From Chrysopilus asiliformis (Eukaryota; Arthropoda; Insecta; Diptera; Rhagionidae), in the NCBI GenBank assembly GCA_964034945.1, contig OZ035962.1, forward strand, positions 46,470,386 to 46,534,385: a stretch of DNA of 64,000 bases, read 5' to 3'. The translations under genes were made by a program, and so were the position numbers. The notes below the pieces were generated by a model. The model saw only the letters and a list, made by a program, of their open reading frames with translations. It was not told the DNA's origin and did no database searches. The first letter of the stretch is position 1. Every line of letters begins with the position of its first letter. Shown here piece by piece: positions 41,285 to 53,168 of the stretch.

Positions 41285-42984
41285 TTATTCTTTAGACTAG
41301 ATTATAGTCCAAGTCCACACAAATTCAACGACCAATAGGCTTTCCCGACGCACACAAATTTTAAATTTACTGTAATGATTATTTTATCCTTTTTAAAGGA
41401 TTTTTTTTATTCCGGAGTTTTTCAATCTTTTAGGGTTTTTCTTTAGTCGGGGTTTTTTCAAAATTTTATTTTGTTTTTTTTTTCACTCTTTTAAAAGATA
41501 ACAGTGAACAAAATTTTTTTGACAAGAGGGAGAAGCTTCTTAGGGCTTCAATCATTCCTGGTAGCTACGGGCGAACTGAAAAAGGGGAAATTTAAAGGGA
41601 GAAAAAGGAGGACCACGACGAGAGGCTTCCCACCCCAATTTAGGCGTGTCAGCCCAAAACCAAATAATCATCGGAGCCTCTGTCCGATGAAACCCTAAAA
41701 ACAACAATCTTAAAGCGTCACAAAAATTAAACTTTGTACTAAGTCATCCTTGAATTTGTCAGCCAAACCTACCCTTTACCCCGAAACCTCCTTCCAAAAG
41801 AAAACTTAAAATGACATTTTATTCATTTCTCTTTTAATCGCGCGGAATCAAAATCGACATCTGAAAATGCAACGGAGAAAACGAAAAGGAAACACGAATA
41901 CTTAAATTCATCAAAATAAAGGCTCTATATTTCGCTTTCTTTTTCATTAACTAACAAAATTCAAATAATCTTAAATTTACCTAAAGTGGCCACCTACTAA
42001 ATAATCGAAATAATAATTTTATACAATATAATTCAACGAGCAAAAAAAAAATTAAAATAATAATAACAATTGAAAAAAAAGGTTCGTGAGCCTTGAATGT
42101 TCTATTCCTGTCTTATATTTAATTTTAATGTTAGTAATAAGTATTTATTTAATGATTAATTTATTTGTTCGTAGAAAGAAGAAATTATGTGTTCTCGTTT
42201 TGCATGAATTTGTATGTGTGAATGAATCCTAGTCATGAAGATTTTGTTGAATGTTGCTTGTTGGTTTGATTGTGGTTGACTGCGAATAAATGCCGAATGT
42301 GTTGAATTGAAATATGCGGAATGTGAATGAATGAATTTTTGCGAAGTATATTTTATGTTGAATGTAAGTTCGAAATAAATGTAAGTTATGTTGAATGTAA
42401 ATTTTAAGTTGAATGTTTAGAATTTTTATAGTAAAATCGTTGATGTTTGTGTCGTAAAAATATGTTGCAGCCTTGCCATGTATGCGTGAGATCCTTGTTA
42501 TTGTAGAGATAATCGTCGATTTTGTCCCCGTAATATAAATTTAAATGTAAGTACTTACAATGTGAAATGTTATGTATGAGCATGAATGTGGATGTATGTG
42601 TTTATGGATGAATGAAATGAATGCGGTGAATTTCTTGTTGTTGATTGGGTGAGTGATTTCTGGATGAAAATTTTATGTTGTAATGTTTTGTATGATCTGG
42701 ATGCCTGATGAATGAATTTATGATGGATGGCTGAATGTTGAGAATCTGGATGAATGTTGAGAATCTGGATGAATGTTGAGAATGTGTATGAATTTTGAAT
42801 GAAAGTTGAAAACGTGGTGAACTAAAGGTGAGTACTGGAACGAATGGGTTAATGTTGATGTCGTCGAATGTGAACTTTATTGTTTTCACGTCCAGGTATC
42901 GTTTTGATATTTATTTGATTTGTTAGAATCTTTTAAATTTTTTTTCTGTTATTAACACTTTTAGTTAAAGTCATGTTTTTATTG
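41285..42984. other. No gene seen; GAATG-rich low-complexity DNA
   Basis: 41285-42100 shows nothing recognisable. From about 42190 to 42880 the plus strand is rich in TGAATG words, with a 19-20-bp tandem stretch (TGTTGAGAATCTGGATGAA) at 42735-42785. The minus-strand ORF there is a product of this composition. Confidence 0.5.
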
Positions 42985-43440
42985 TAGTATTAGGTTTTAA
43001 ATTTGCACCATACGAGTTTTTAATTTGCATGAAACGTAGTTTTAAGTTTTAAATTGACATGAAACGTAATTTTTAATTTTTAATGTTGCACAAAACGGAG
43101 TTTTAAGTTGTTAATTTGCATGAAACGTAGTATTAAGTTTTAACTTTGCATGAAACATAGTATTAAGTTTTAAATGTGCACTAGTTTTAAGTTTTAAATT
43201 TACATGAAACGTAGTTTAAAGTTTTAAATTTGCACAAGACGCAGTTTTAAATTTGCACAAAACGTAGTTTTAAGTTTTTATTTTTGCATGAAACGTATTT
43301 TTAGGTTATAAATTGGTACCAAAACGTAGCAATAATAATATTATATTAATTTGCATGAAACGTAGTTTTAAATTTTAAATCTGTACCAAATGTAGTTTTA
43401 AGTTTTATATTTGCACCAAATCGTAATACTAATTTTTAAT
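42985..43440 (+). repeat. Diverged minisatellite, unit about 34 bp
   Basis: About 12 variants of a unit like TTTGCATGAAACGTAGTTTT + AAGTTTTAAA. Units vary between TGCATGAAACG, TGCACAAAACG and TGCACCAAATCG, so this is an old array. Confidence 0.85.
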
Positions 43441-45029
43441 TTTTTTGTTTGATATTTATGTTGAATTTTAACTTATTGTTATTTTAGTTACAATTTTATA
43501 TCAAACTTAAGAACAAACTAAATGAAAACACAGAGCCTTTAAACAAAAAAAAAAAACTTTAATTTCGCGGGTTTAAAATTAAAAAGAAATCACGGCATCT
43601 TTTACTTTGCTCTTAGAGCAATTTTCAATTAAAAAAAAATCAATTCGATCGCCTTCGACGATCATCAAACGGGGACTGAATTTTTCAAAAAAAGGAAAGC
43701 CGCCTAGCGTCCGATAGATCTCCTTTGTTTCCCTGTCCAACAATGCCTTTATCGATCTCCGTTGTCGTTAAGTACATTGTTGGTCAAGGAATCAATATTG
43801 AACAATGATTGAGAAATTTGTTACCAACGCGATGATTTATCGATGTATAATCGACGCATTTTATCGGATTACCCAAGCAGGGATTGTGAACCTAATAAAT
43901 TTTGGGTTGTTTTAATTTAGATTTTATTTTTTTCGTTTCCCAGAACCGCGTTCATTACATATCAATTATGAAATTGCAAAGTTCTGCAGCCAACTTCACA
44001 ATTTTCTCTTAGGAAAAAAATTCTGATGAAATCGGGCGAAAAGTGAAGTCGGGTTTTCCAAAGTGGTACTTAGAAGCAGTGTACGCGTTTTAAAAGTGGT
44101 TTTTGTGAAAGAATGGCATTAAAGTAATACCCTCGTGTCATTTTGAAATCGGATTAAAGTGTTAATCGCAAATAAAGTGCAAAAACGTCCAACTTTTGAC
44201 GTTTCTCGACTAGTGTTGCTCTAAATAATGCTTGTAGTTCGTCCTCAACACATGCCAACTACCGTCAGCATTGATATGCCTCTTACAAGAAATCATACCA
44301 AGTAAAACAGGGCGGCATCAACATATGAGGATCTTAACGATTTTTTTTTATCTAAAAACTTTCTGATTGAGATCGCTTATGTTATACTTTAATTACAACT
44401 TAAAGTGCGTTTTGTCAGAGATTTTTGGAATACCCTATAGATTTCTAGCTTTTTCAAATAAACAGGAGTACACAGGCTATAGTCGGGTTTCTATGGGAAA
44501 TCTCCGTTAGCTCCGGTTTGGCTGTTTTTTATGAAAGCAGCTTATTATTAAACTTGTACTTTGGCAATTTTTCAGTTTTCAAAAATTGATACTTTTCAAA
44601 AATAAATTTGTTTCTCAAAAATCGTAAATCTGTTTTTGACGAAATTGTAATCTTAATATATAAAAAAAAGCACTAAAAAGAAAAAAATAATTTAAAACAA
44701 TGTTCATTAATAGCGTATTTAAAATTCTACTTTTTGGAAGTGGCGTTAAATTTACACTAAATAAAATCGTTGAAAAATATATTCAGTCGTAACAAAAAAT
44801 CTAATTAAATACTTAATACGACTAATTCCTATTTACGATTCCAGGTTGTTTGGGTGGTCAGTTATGACACCTTTCCCCTAAAAAAAAAGTTGAACAAATG
44901 AAAAAAAAAGAAAATTTTAAATGATTTGAGTTTAGTGAGTTTTACATTAAGGTAACACGTTCTACCTTTATATTATATAATTTTTTGTTCTCTATATTCT
45001 TAATTATTTAATTACTTGTTATAAAATTC
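43441..45029. other. No gene seen
   Basis: About 1.6 kb with no coding region, no clear inverted ends and no repeat that I recognise. A pyrimidine-rich CCTTTCCCCT at about 44873 resembles an inverted polypurine tract but has no LTR next to it. Confidence 0.45.
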
Positions 45030-45197
45030 CAGTTTGAAGTCAAACTTTCTAATTAGATTTTTTTTAAATTTATTCCAATCTGATTTTGATCTATGGGAGT
45101 TTTATGTAGAATCATATCCTAAATAACTTTTGTTCTTGAACTTTTTTGATAAGATGCACCGTTTTTGAGATATTCGGTTTCACCATACGGCTATAAT
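45030..45197 (-). mobile_element. Short HINE (Helentron-derived) copy, minus
   Basis: The reverse complement starts with a decayed TATAGCCGTATGGTGAAACC and continues with the internal phrase GAATATCTCAAAAACGGTGC and the AGAACAAAAGTTATTTAGGA block, as in the full Helentron near 27620-27790. It lacks the middle and the right end. Confidence 0.8.
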
Positions 45198-45979
45198 AAT
45201 TTTATTTATAATTGGTTTATGATAAGAGAAGTATGAAATAAATATCATACATACAGTGTTCAAAACGCTCCCTTTTCTAGTCTTTCGTTCAAATTAGTTA
45301 TATATATAATGACGAAGGTTTTACATAAATTTACTACTATTTCATCGATTCTACTACTATTTTTCGGCCGATTTACTACGATTTCGAAGATCAAAAGTCA
45401 CAGCCCTGAACAGAACTTTAATGCTGGGAGCGAAATATCTCTCTCTTACTAATGAAATACATACTTATTTATGTGTGTACATCATACCCAACAGCCATCG
45501 CTCGAGGCTTTCATTCATTTTTATGCGAGACCCACAAACCGCTTTGAACAAGAAGCAAAACCTTAAATAGAAATCATTTTCGTTCCCAAGAACAAGAGTC
45601 GGAACCACAGCAAACGCTTTTGCCGTTAAGAGCGAAAAGAACGAAATAACATGACATTCAATACATCAGATTCAATACACACAAAGGAGGAGCATAAAAA
45701 GAGTATAAATGTCAAAACTCTGTCCCACAAGCAGCAAACACAGCATAGCAGCGGCAGTGAAAATTTTGATATTGATCTTTAAAAAAATAATTGAACATAG
45801 TTTAACATAACAAAATAACCTAAACACTGCTTTAATGTAGGCCGGATCTTATAACACAGTTTCTGTTCGGATGGCACCACAAACTATCGAGTATCATCGA
45901 ATGCAAATTTGTTATCATGGCAGCAAGCCGATTTTCTAATTTGTACCCCCATAACCAAAATCCAAGACGTATCCACGTC
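45198..45979. other. No gene seen; one promoter-like spot
   Basis: Between two HINE fragments of opposite orientation. At about 45697-45712 GAGTATAAATGTC could be a TATA element, followed by a purine-rich stretch; without an identifiable transcript this is only a note. Confidence 0.35.
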
Positions 45980-46190
45980 AAAAGTGCAAGAACAAAAGTT
46001 ATTTAGGATATGATTCTACATAAAACTCCCATACATCAAAATCCGATTGGAATAAATTTTAAAAAATCTTATTGGAAAGTTTGACTTCAAAGTGGAGTTT
46101 TGGTACAACTGTTCGAATTTTGATACGAATATCACCATACGGGTTTTCAATAATTACAGGATTGGCAATTATAGCTTTTGTTATGTTTAT
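45980..46190 (+). mobile_element. Short HINE copy with right end, plus
   Basis: It begins in the AGAACAAAAGTTATTTAGGA block and runs through AAAGTTTGACTTCAAAGTGG, TATCACCATACGGGT and the right end GGCAATTATAGCTTTTGTTA. It preserves the same right terminus as the autonomous Helentron (36270-36328). Confidence 0.85.
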
Positions 46191-46589
46191 ATATTTGTTT
46201 TAGATTTATATTTCGTTAGTGCTTCTTCAAATTTAAAGATTCTAGGACTAATCGTCTATGAATAATCGTTTTATTTTTTATTTTTTAGTTATCTATAATT
46301 TTTTTTTATATTTTCTTTTTAATTAGTTTTAACAGTTATTATTATCTAATCTTGAATTGGATACTTATATATGTATTTTGTTACAATATTTATTTCGTAT
46401 TTTGATAGTATTTTCTTACTATTTATTTCCATATTTAGTTTTATATTTATATTTTCTTATTTCTAAAACTATTGTCATATTATTCTATAAAATACTACAA
46501 ACACATCAGCAGCATAGTAATTAATATGTACCTATATGTTACGTACTGTATTAGCTGCACGTGCACTTTTTTTTGTCAATACTGGCTAA

Positions 46590-46672
46590 TATTCGCGCCT
46601 CCCCTTAGACTAGTCCACGGCTCCCTAGGGAGGCGCGCCTCCCAGTTTGGAAAACGCTGCTCTACACAGTGG
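46590..46672 (-). mobile_element. hAT (Buster/SPIN-like) terminal fragment
   Basis: The reverse complement begins CAGCGTTTTCCAAACTGGGAG followed by the palindrome GGCGCGCC. This resembles the ends of hAT elements of the Buster/SPIN type, which start CAGCGGTTCTCAA. Only one end is seen. Confidence 0.4.
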
Positions 46673-46694
46673 AATAGGACCCACCTCTTCTTTA

Positions 46695-47450
46695 AGGCTA
46701 GTACTGTAACACAGCGAAACGAAAACGAAAAAATCTGGGCATTAATCGACTGCGAAAATTTTCGCTTTGGAGATTTTGGAGACATTTGAATTGTCATTTT
46801 GTGTTTGTGTTTCGTATACTAACAAAAGCATTTGTAGTAACGTTGTTTTATGTGAAAAATCTTGATTTCCCAAGAAAAATTTTTTAGCAATAGTGGACCA
46901 AGACAAAGCAATCGTGATTGGGGCAGCTGGTTTAGCTCTAGCTTTGTTGCAGAAGCGAAGAAAAAGCCGCTCAAAAACATCCCCATATTTGCGTGACGGA
47001 TATCTTTCCATTAATTCCGATAATTTTGTTTTCTCAATTGATGACCACACTATTTTAACATTTTGGCTCATATTTCCTACAAAATAAATAAAAAAACAAT
47101 GGTTTTCTCGCTTATTTATTCAAATTAACTATAAATATTGTACATGCCATCTATTTTCTTGTCACCGAAATATCAAATCACAATCAGCTGAACTGTCATT
47201 ATTTCGTGCGAAAAGAATGCCTCGGGGCGTTCTTTTCAGATGCGAAAAATGTGGAGAAATTGTGTCTGCCATCTCTTGGTGAAAAGCGGAAGCCGATAAA
47301 ACCAGCTGATTTGTTCTCCAAAAATTTTTTCGTTTTCGCTGGTGCACAGTACTACTTTTGCGAACGAAATTTCGCACAGCGAAATTTTTTTGGAATTTTA
47401 TATGGGATTTGACATTTCGTTTTCGTTTCGCTGTGTTACAGTACTAGCCT
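46695..47450. mobile_element. 756-bp Harbinger-type element with TTA duplication
   Basis: Terminal inverted repeats of about 34 bp begin AGGCTAGTACTGTAACACAG, matched inverted at 47417-47450. The 3-bp TTA at 46692-46694 and 47451-47453 is the target duplication typical of PIF/Harbinger elements. It sits at the 3' end of the env remnant. Confidence 0.8.
46742..47071 (-). CDS. Short ORF in the Harbinger-type element, possibly Myb/SANT-like
   Basis: A 109-codon frame starting MSQNVKIVWSSIEKTKLSELMERYPS. A Trp followed by a regular helix pattern and a YP turn is reminiscent of the Myb/SANT-like DNA-binding protein that Harbinger elements encode alongside transposase. It is much shorter than those proteins and the C-terminal half is unrecognised. 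Opposite-strand ORFs overlap it. It may be a relic or a chance frame. Confidence 0.3.
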   Translation of the reverse strand: MSQNVKIVWSSIEKTKLSELMERYPSRKYGDVFERLFLRFCNKARAKPAAPITIALSWSTIAKKFFLGNQDFSHKTTLLQMLLLVYETQTQNDNSNVSKISKAKIFAVD

Positions 47451-47453
47451 TTA

Positions 47454-48412
47454 GTTGTAATTTGTTCCGTAAACTCTATTTCATTCTTTTCTTCGCTATT
47501 ATGCTTTAATCGAAAACGTTTTGATTTTAAGCTACAACCGCGCTTGTGAATCGTATACGTTATTACGATAATGAGGATAACAGCCACGCAACCATATCCT
47601 ACAGAGTAATGGTGAATGTCGCGCTGTCGAATTGTTTGTAACGGCTCGTGCTCGGCTCGTTTTTGCGATTGGATTTCTGCTCCTAAATTAGCGGTTTCTT
47701 GATCGCTGGTGTATTTTAGAAGGATGGTTTTTGGGGACTTGGTGGTGAAAGATTCAATTCTACTCGACAAATCTCTTGACAGATTGAAACTAGGAATGTA
47801 GAATGAGTTTAGGGTTGATTTAACCGTATTGTGCGCTTGAATAATAAGTTCATTACTGCGCAGATAGCATCCTGTTGGTAGCTCGAAAAGTCCTACTTCC
47901 TCCAGTTATACTGGGGTGACTTGATTTCCGCATACCGCATCTAAAATATTTTTTTTTCTTTTAATGAGTACAGCCATTTGTTAGGTTGTGAGAGTTGCAC
48001 GTAGAAGTTTGTTGGTGGTACCTCTTTGACCTTACACGTGGCCGGTACCTCCCTGGCATGTCGGAGTAATTCTATTTCGCATAGATGATTTTCCGAGTTT
48101 GTGTTGAATATAGGGTGTACAATTTTACACAGAAACATGTTCTCTTCTTGGAACATACAGTTTGCGAAGTCGCCTTCTGTCAAGGTGTAATAATGTTCCT
48201 TGCTCAGGTTGACTACCAAGTATTTTACTGAGGGACGGATGAAAATTAATTTGTCTTCGTGCCGTGTAGGCAGGGGTACTACTCGAAAGAGTTTATATTC
48301 CTCGCGAGAAGGTAGTGGGAGTTTTAACTCAAATATTATTCGGTCATTTTGTATCGTGGTACTTAATTGACCTAACCTGTATACTTGTAACAGGTGAATT
48401 ATCAAACTTTGG
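47454..48412 (-). pseudogene. Errantivirus-type Env remnant (C-terminal part)
   Basis: Two minus-strand segments (47941-48495 in one frame, 47454-47770 in another) read as the C-terminal half of a gypsy-type Env, a relative of baculovirus F proteins. There is a conserved region with LPLPSREEYKLFRVVPLPT and a Cys-containing stretch (GDFANCMFQ, MFLCKIVH). A transmembrane helix (VAVILIIVITYTI) and a basic cytoplasmic tail follow. A frame change lies between 47771 and 47940. The N-terminal surface part is absent: the segment is cut at about 48412 by the LOA-type LINE. It probably belonged to the same element as the pol remnant at 51040-55345. Confidence 0.7.
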
Positions 48413-48429
48413 TTGGTAAAACTCTTTAG

Positions 48430-50497
48430 GGGTTGGCTACTAGCCAGGTGTATACCGCAATGCTGGAGAGAAGTTCGTGTGGCATTCATCGCCAAGGCTG
48501 GGAAACGGTGTCACATAAATCCTAAGGACTTCAGACCTATAAGTCTTTCATCGTTTTTACTAAAAACACTAGAAAGAGTTATTGATTTTAGCATTAAGAA
48601 TTCCTTGGACAGCAGCTCAATATCTACGGCCCAACATGCCCACACTAAAGGCAAGTCTGTAGAGACAGCTCTGCACAAGGTGAAGGTGCGTTTAATAACG
48701 TACATACAAGGTCTTTAGTGGGTGCACTTAGGGCACACAGTGTCGACGAGATGCTAACTGAGTGGACAGAGCAGTTGCTCAATAGCAGAACAGTCTCGGC
48801 CACCATTGGTATAAGTAACGTAAAGAGAGCGATCAACAGGGGAACACCGCAGGGGGGGATCCTATCGCCACTCTTGTGGAATCTAGCTCTGAATGAAATC
48901 CTCCTATCGCTACAAGAAAAAGGAATAGAAGTTGTTGCGTACGCTGACGACGTGGTCGTTTTGGTAACAGGAAAATTTCTCCCAACACTAAGCGAACTCA
49001 TGGAATTAGCATTACGCGATATCACAAAGTGGGCGGAGCGCAATGGTCTTGGGGTTAACCCCTCCAAAACTGAACTAGTGCTCTTCACAAGAAAAAGGAA
49101 GGTACCAACCTTTCAACTCTCAAGGATAGGAACAACCCAACTCAGTTTCTCTCCTGAGGCGAAATACCTTGGTTTAATTCTGGACTCCAAACTTTCTTGG
49201 AAAAGGAATACGGAAGAGAGGATGAACAAAGCCTTGTTCGCCTTTTACGCATGTAAAAAAATGATTGGCAGGAATTGGGGGACATCCCCGCGCATTACCC
49301 ATTGGTTATACACAGCGGTGATCAGACCCATTCTCACTTACGGATGTCTGGTTTGGTGGCCGACCATGGGGGTTAACTGCCGATATCAAAGCCTTACCAA
49401 AGTACAAAGACTAGCGGCGCTAGGAACCACAGGAGCTCAATACCAACAGCGGGAATGGAAGCTCTACTGCACCTCATTCCCCTGAATGAGTACACGAGGT
49501 GCACGGCCGCTAAAAGTGCACTAAGGCTCAGAGAGTCCGGACTCTGGAAGCACAGTACCTTCGGTCATAACAGCATTCTTAAAAGTGATGAATGGGGTAT
49601 CCCAGACTCTACGGATTACTGTATACCTCACCTGAATACGAATGTGAACTTCTTGGTTTTGATTCCCGAAAGAAGGCTTTGGGATCTCAACAGTGTCATA
49701 GACGAGCAAGAAGTCTCGGTTTACACTGATGGTTCTGAAACTGAAAAAGGTACGGGGGCGGGAGTGTTCTCAGATACTCTTGACCTCCAAAAGACAAACT
49801 GCCTAACGAGAGCAGTGTACTTCAAGCTGAGGTCTATGTCATAAGAGCGGCTGCAAGCTTGATAATGACGAGAAAACTACCCAGAACAAGGGTTTCAATC
49901 TACGTCGACAGTCAGGGAGCAATCAAGGCACTGGATTCGTCGACGATCAAGTCAAAGACCGTGTCTAATTGCCGCAGAGCACTTAATCAACTCGGCCTCT
50001 TACACGCCGTTAGACTATGCTGGGTCCCCGGGCACAGGAACATATATGGCAATGAGAGAGTCGACGAGCTGGCAAAATTAGGAACCGAAATGTCTATGGA
50101 AAGCGCGGACCGATCGGTAGAAATGCCGATCGAATGCGCAAAAAGCATAATAGATAGGAAAGGGGTGTACAATATGAATATCCGTTGGCAATCAAGGAGC
50201 GATTGTGTAATCACGAGGTCGCTCTGGTCAAGATTTAATAGATATAGAACCGACACCCTTTTTAGACTAAGGAGGACCTCCGTAAGGCTACACACAGCCT
50301 TAATCACGGGGCACTGTCCCCTTGGCGCTATAGCCAGAAGGTGGTGCGCGGCTGCAAATGATTTTTGCCGCAGCTGTGGTGACGAGGAGGAGCCGGAGAC
50401 TGTGAAACACTTACTCTGTGATTGTCCAGCCCTACAAGCACGCCGATATGGGACGCTTGGGGCCAGATTTTATAGTAGCCTGATGGAGCTTGGCTGA
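48430..50497 (+). pseudogene. LOA-type LINE ORF2: RT and RNase H, decayed
   Basis: It begins mid-RT (IPQCWREVRVAFIAKAGK...FRPISLSSFLLKTLERV). A deletion of about 60 bp at 48680-48690 removes the motif-A Asp, leaving only EGAFNNVHTRSLVGAL. Then come NRGTPQGGILSPLLWNLALNE (48835-48900) and VVAYADDVVVLV (48931-48966). Frame changes lie at about 48690, 49450 and 49820. RNase H has VYTDGSE (49720), QAEVYVIRAA (49820), SIYVDSQGAIKAL (49895) and WVPGHRNIYGNERVDELAK (50020). The C-terminus has a Cys/His cluster (CRSCGDEEEPETVKHLLCDC). It ends at 50497. Confidence 0.8.
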
Positions 50498-50604
50498 CTC
50501 GAGGATATGCTGAGCTTCGTCAACAAGTCGGGCTGGCTCAAATAGGATCAGCTAGTTTGATGAAAGGTCTTATGAGTACTGAAGACATCAAAATGGACTT
50601 GTAG

Positions 50605-50980
50605 CATAGTTAAACTATAGTTAGGAAACCTAGGGATTTTTCCGTGTACCTACGTTGGAGTAAACATAACCGATATACTCGTGAACGCGCTTTTCTTTCT
50701 GTCCTATGCGTAAATTACCAACAAAACACAACACATGTAAAACCTAGCCACATTTTCATACACCACCAACATATGCAATCTTCCGCCAGCGGAAGATTGT
50801 CGGAAGATTGCATGTGTTGGTGGTGTATGAAAATGTGGCTAGGTTTTACATGTGTTGTGTTTTGTTGGTAATTTACGCATAGGAAAGAAAGAAAAGCGCG
50901 TTCACGAGTATATCGGTTATGTTTACTCCAACGTAGGTACACGGAAAATCCCTAGGTTTCCTAACTATAGTTTAACTATG
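50605..50980. mobile_element. 376-bp near-perfect foldback element with 7-bp duplication
   Basis: Arms of about 180 bp start CATAGTTAAACTATAGTTAG and are complementary with roughly three differences; the loop is only about 17 nt around 50785-50805. CTTGTAG occurs at 50598-50604 and again at 50981-50987. It produces matching 75-codon ORFs on both strands, which are not genes. It lies in the 3' part of the LOA-type LINE. Confidence 0.92.
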
Positions 50981-51024
50981 CTTGTAGGACTCCGAGTGTA
51001 GCACCTGGGCGCGCGCGGTCTTCT

Positions 51025-51041
51025 TAACCTAACCTAACCTA
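51025..51041 (+). repeat. Short CCTAA tail at the LINE 3' end
   Basis: TAACCTAACCTAACCTA, three units. CCTAA is the complement of the insect telomere repeat TTAGG, but three units at a LINE end may just be a tail repeat, like TAA in I elements. Confidence 0.7.
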
Positions 51042-51756
51042 GTTATAATTTGTGGTCGGCCTGGACTTTAATTTTCCCGGAAGCTCTGCTTCATACCCGT
51101 ATAGTAGCTCATACGGTGTATGGTTAGTGCTGCTATGGGGTGTTGTGTTGTACACTAACATAGCGTATGGCAACCAACTATCCCAACTTTGTTGGTCTTT
51201 ATTTACGTAGTGGCGCAGATACTCGGTAAGAGTTCTAGGGCGACGTTCTAAAGCTCCGTTGGTCTGGGGATGATAAGGAGCCGTTTGTACTTTACGAGCC
51301 TTGAGAAGTTTACAAGTCTCTGTAAAGATTTCGCTGAGAAAATTTGCCCCCTGATCCGTCAGAATAGTTTCTGGGATACCATGTCGACATACTATATTTG
51401 TAACAAAATTCTCTGCTACCGTTCTGGCTTCCATATTTGCTACAGGCATTGCTTCGGAAAACTTTGTTAGGTCATCTTGAAATGTGAGAATGTACTTGTT
51501 TCCCGTGTAACTTTGGGGTAAGGGACCAACTAGGTCCAGAAATACTTTTTCAAAAGGGAGTTTTGGCGTACTCGTGATTTTCATTGGTATTTGATGTTGT
51601 CGGACAACCTTGTTCATTTGGCACGATGCGCATTTGCTTATGTAATTTTTACGTTCCGGGCCATCGTTGCCCAGTAGTAAACATTCTTTAACCTTTTAAG
51701 GGTTCGGTTTACACCTCGGTGACCACCTATTGGGGAATCGTGGTATTCTGGTATTA

Positions 51757-51979
51757 AGCCTAAACCCCAGTTACGCGTTCGTGCGTGCGGCACCCACGCG
51801 GTGAAGGTAAAAACTACGCATTTATATGAGTAAATGTATAATTGCGCGTTGCTCAGACGCGTTGCCGCGTCCATGCCGCGTAGAGTAGGCTCAGTTTCTA
51901 CTTTTAGACGCGGTGACAACTACTAGATGCCAGAACAAAATCATGCCGCACGCACGAACGCGTAATTGGGGTTTAGGCT
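51757..51979. mobile_element. 223-bp MITE with 36-bp TIRs and TTA duplication
   Basis: The left TIR starts AGCCTAAACCCCAGTTACGC and the right one matches with a single difference. TTA at 51754-51756 and 51980-51982 suggests a Harbinger-type transposase. GC-rich compared with its surroundings. It interrupts the integrase upstream of its zinc finger. Confidence 0.9.
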
Positions 51980-53168
51980 TTACATGCTCTATTTCCACCT
52001 GAGTTTCCAATGTTATAACCCGGTTTAGGAATAATCGAACGATTTTGATATCGTTTGCCGTTATAGTTTGTTTAATGATTTCCAGGGAACGGTCTAAACT
52101 TTCCTTGTCTTTCGTTGGTAAGGAAATGGGTAGTTCCTGCATTTCTTCCTTAACGACTATTTCCTTGAACGTGTTTATAGTTTTTTCGAAGAGTTCTTCA
52201 TCTCTTCTGGTTCGTAGGGGCATTACGATCGTTGCTACTATAAATTTTTCATTTTTTACTCTTGTTTCAATAATTTCTCCTATTTTTGGTATCGTGGTTC
52301 CCACACCTTTTGGTAATTCTTCTGGGCTCGTCACCGTAAAGAATTTTACCCTGTGTTGCTTGTTGTCAACAAGGTTTTCATTTGTTATCAACACTTGTGT
52401 CCTAATGTCCTCATTTGAGCCTGTCAGGTTATTTTCACATCTTTCTACCTCGCGTTGTGCTTGACCTCGAGTTTTCACCATTGACACTTCTTTGGCAAAA
52501 TCTTCCCTTCTAACGCGACTAAGAGCGTCAGCGTTGGTGTTAGATTTCCCTGATTTGTATATTATTGTATAATTATATTCCTCTAGTTTTATCCTGCAGC
52601 GCATTAGTCTCGATGAGGGGTCCTTGATACTCATTAACCACACTAGAGGCTTATGATCGGTAACTATTAAAAATTTGTTACCGCATACGTAGGGTCGGAA
52701 TTGCTCCACTCCATACAGTATGGCTAACAATTCTTTCTCTATAGTAGAGTAATTACACTCCGCTGTATTCAGTGAACGACTGGCGAAACTAATGGGTCGA
52801 TCTTTTCCAATTGGACCTTGAGAAAGCACAGCGCCCATTGCGAAGTTATTAGCGTCAGTTGTGATGAGGAAAGGTTCCTCGAAGTTTGGGTACGCTAATA
52901 CAGGTTCAGATATTAACTTTTCTTTTAAAGTTTCGAATGACTCGTCACAGAACGCGTCCCATTTAAATGGAACGTCTTTCTTAAGAAGTTTAGTGAGAGG
53001 CTTTGCTATTTTAGCGAAATTTTTTATGAATTTTCGGTAATATCCAACGAATCGAAAAAAGCTTTTTATATCCTTTTGAGTTTTTGGTACCGGAAAATTT
53101 TTTACGGCCTCTAACTTTGCCGGGTGTACTCCGTTTTCGTCGACAACATGATCCAGGTAGGCTATTTG

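Larger units (their letters stand above)
48413..51041 (+). mobile_element. 5'-truncated LOA-type LINE
   Basis: The left border lies within the RT region (about 48410-48440) and the right end is a short CCTAA repeat at 51025-51041. It separates errantivirus integrase (right) from env (left). RT followed by RNase H in one frame fits the LOA/Bilbo group. A 376-bp foldback element (50605-50980) is inserted in its 3' untranslated part. Part of the host element is missing at the junction, so the event involved a deletion. Confidence 0.75.

Noticed and set aside
42602..42889. Minus-strand ORF of 95 codons
   Set aside because: It lies in GAATG-rich tandem DNA; the His/Ser/Ile-rich peptide reflects the repeat and matches no family I know.
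45690..45760. Host gene promoter
   Set aside because: One TATA-like word with no following coding exon; could equally be part of an old LTR.
47162..47412. ORFs of 68-71 codons on both strands within the Harbinger-type element
   Set aside because: Overlapping opposite-strand frames of similar length and no recognisable domain; probably chance.
50644..50942. Two near-identical 75-codon ORFs on opposite strands
   Set aside because: They are a by-product of the foldback palindrome; both arms necessarily encode the same peptide.
50605..50980. Pri-miRNA-like hairpin
   Set aside because: The arms are about 180 bp and nearly perfect with flanking duplications, which fits a foldback transposon and not an animal microRNA precursor.
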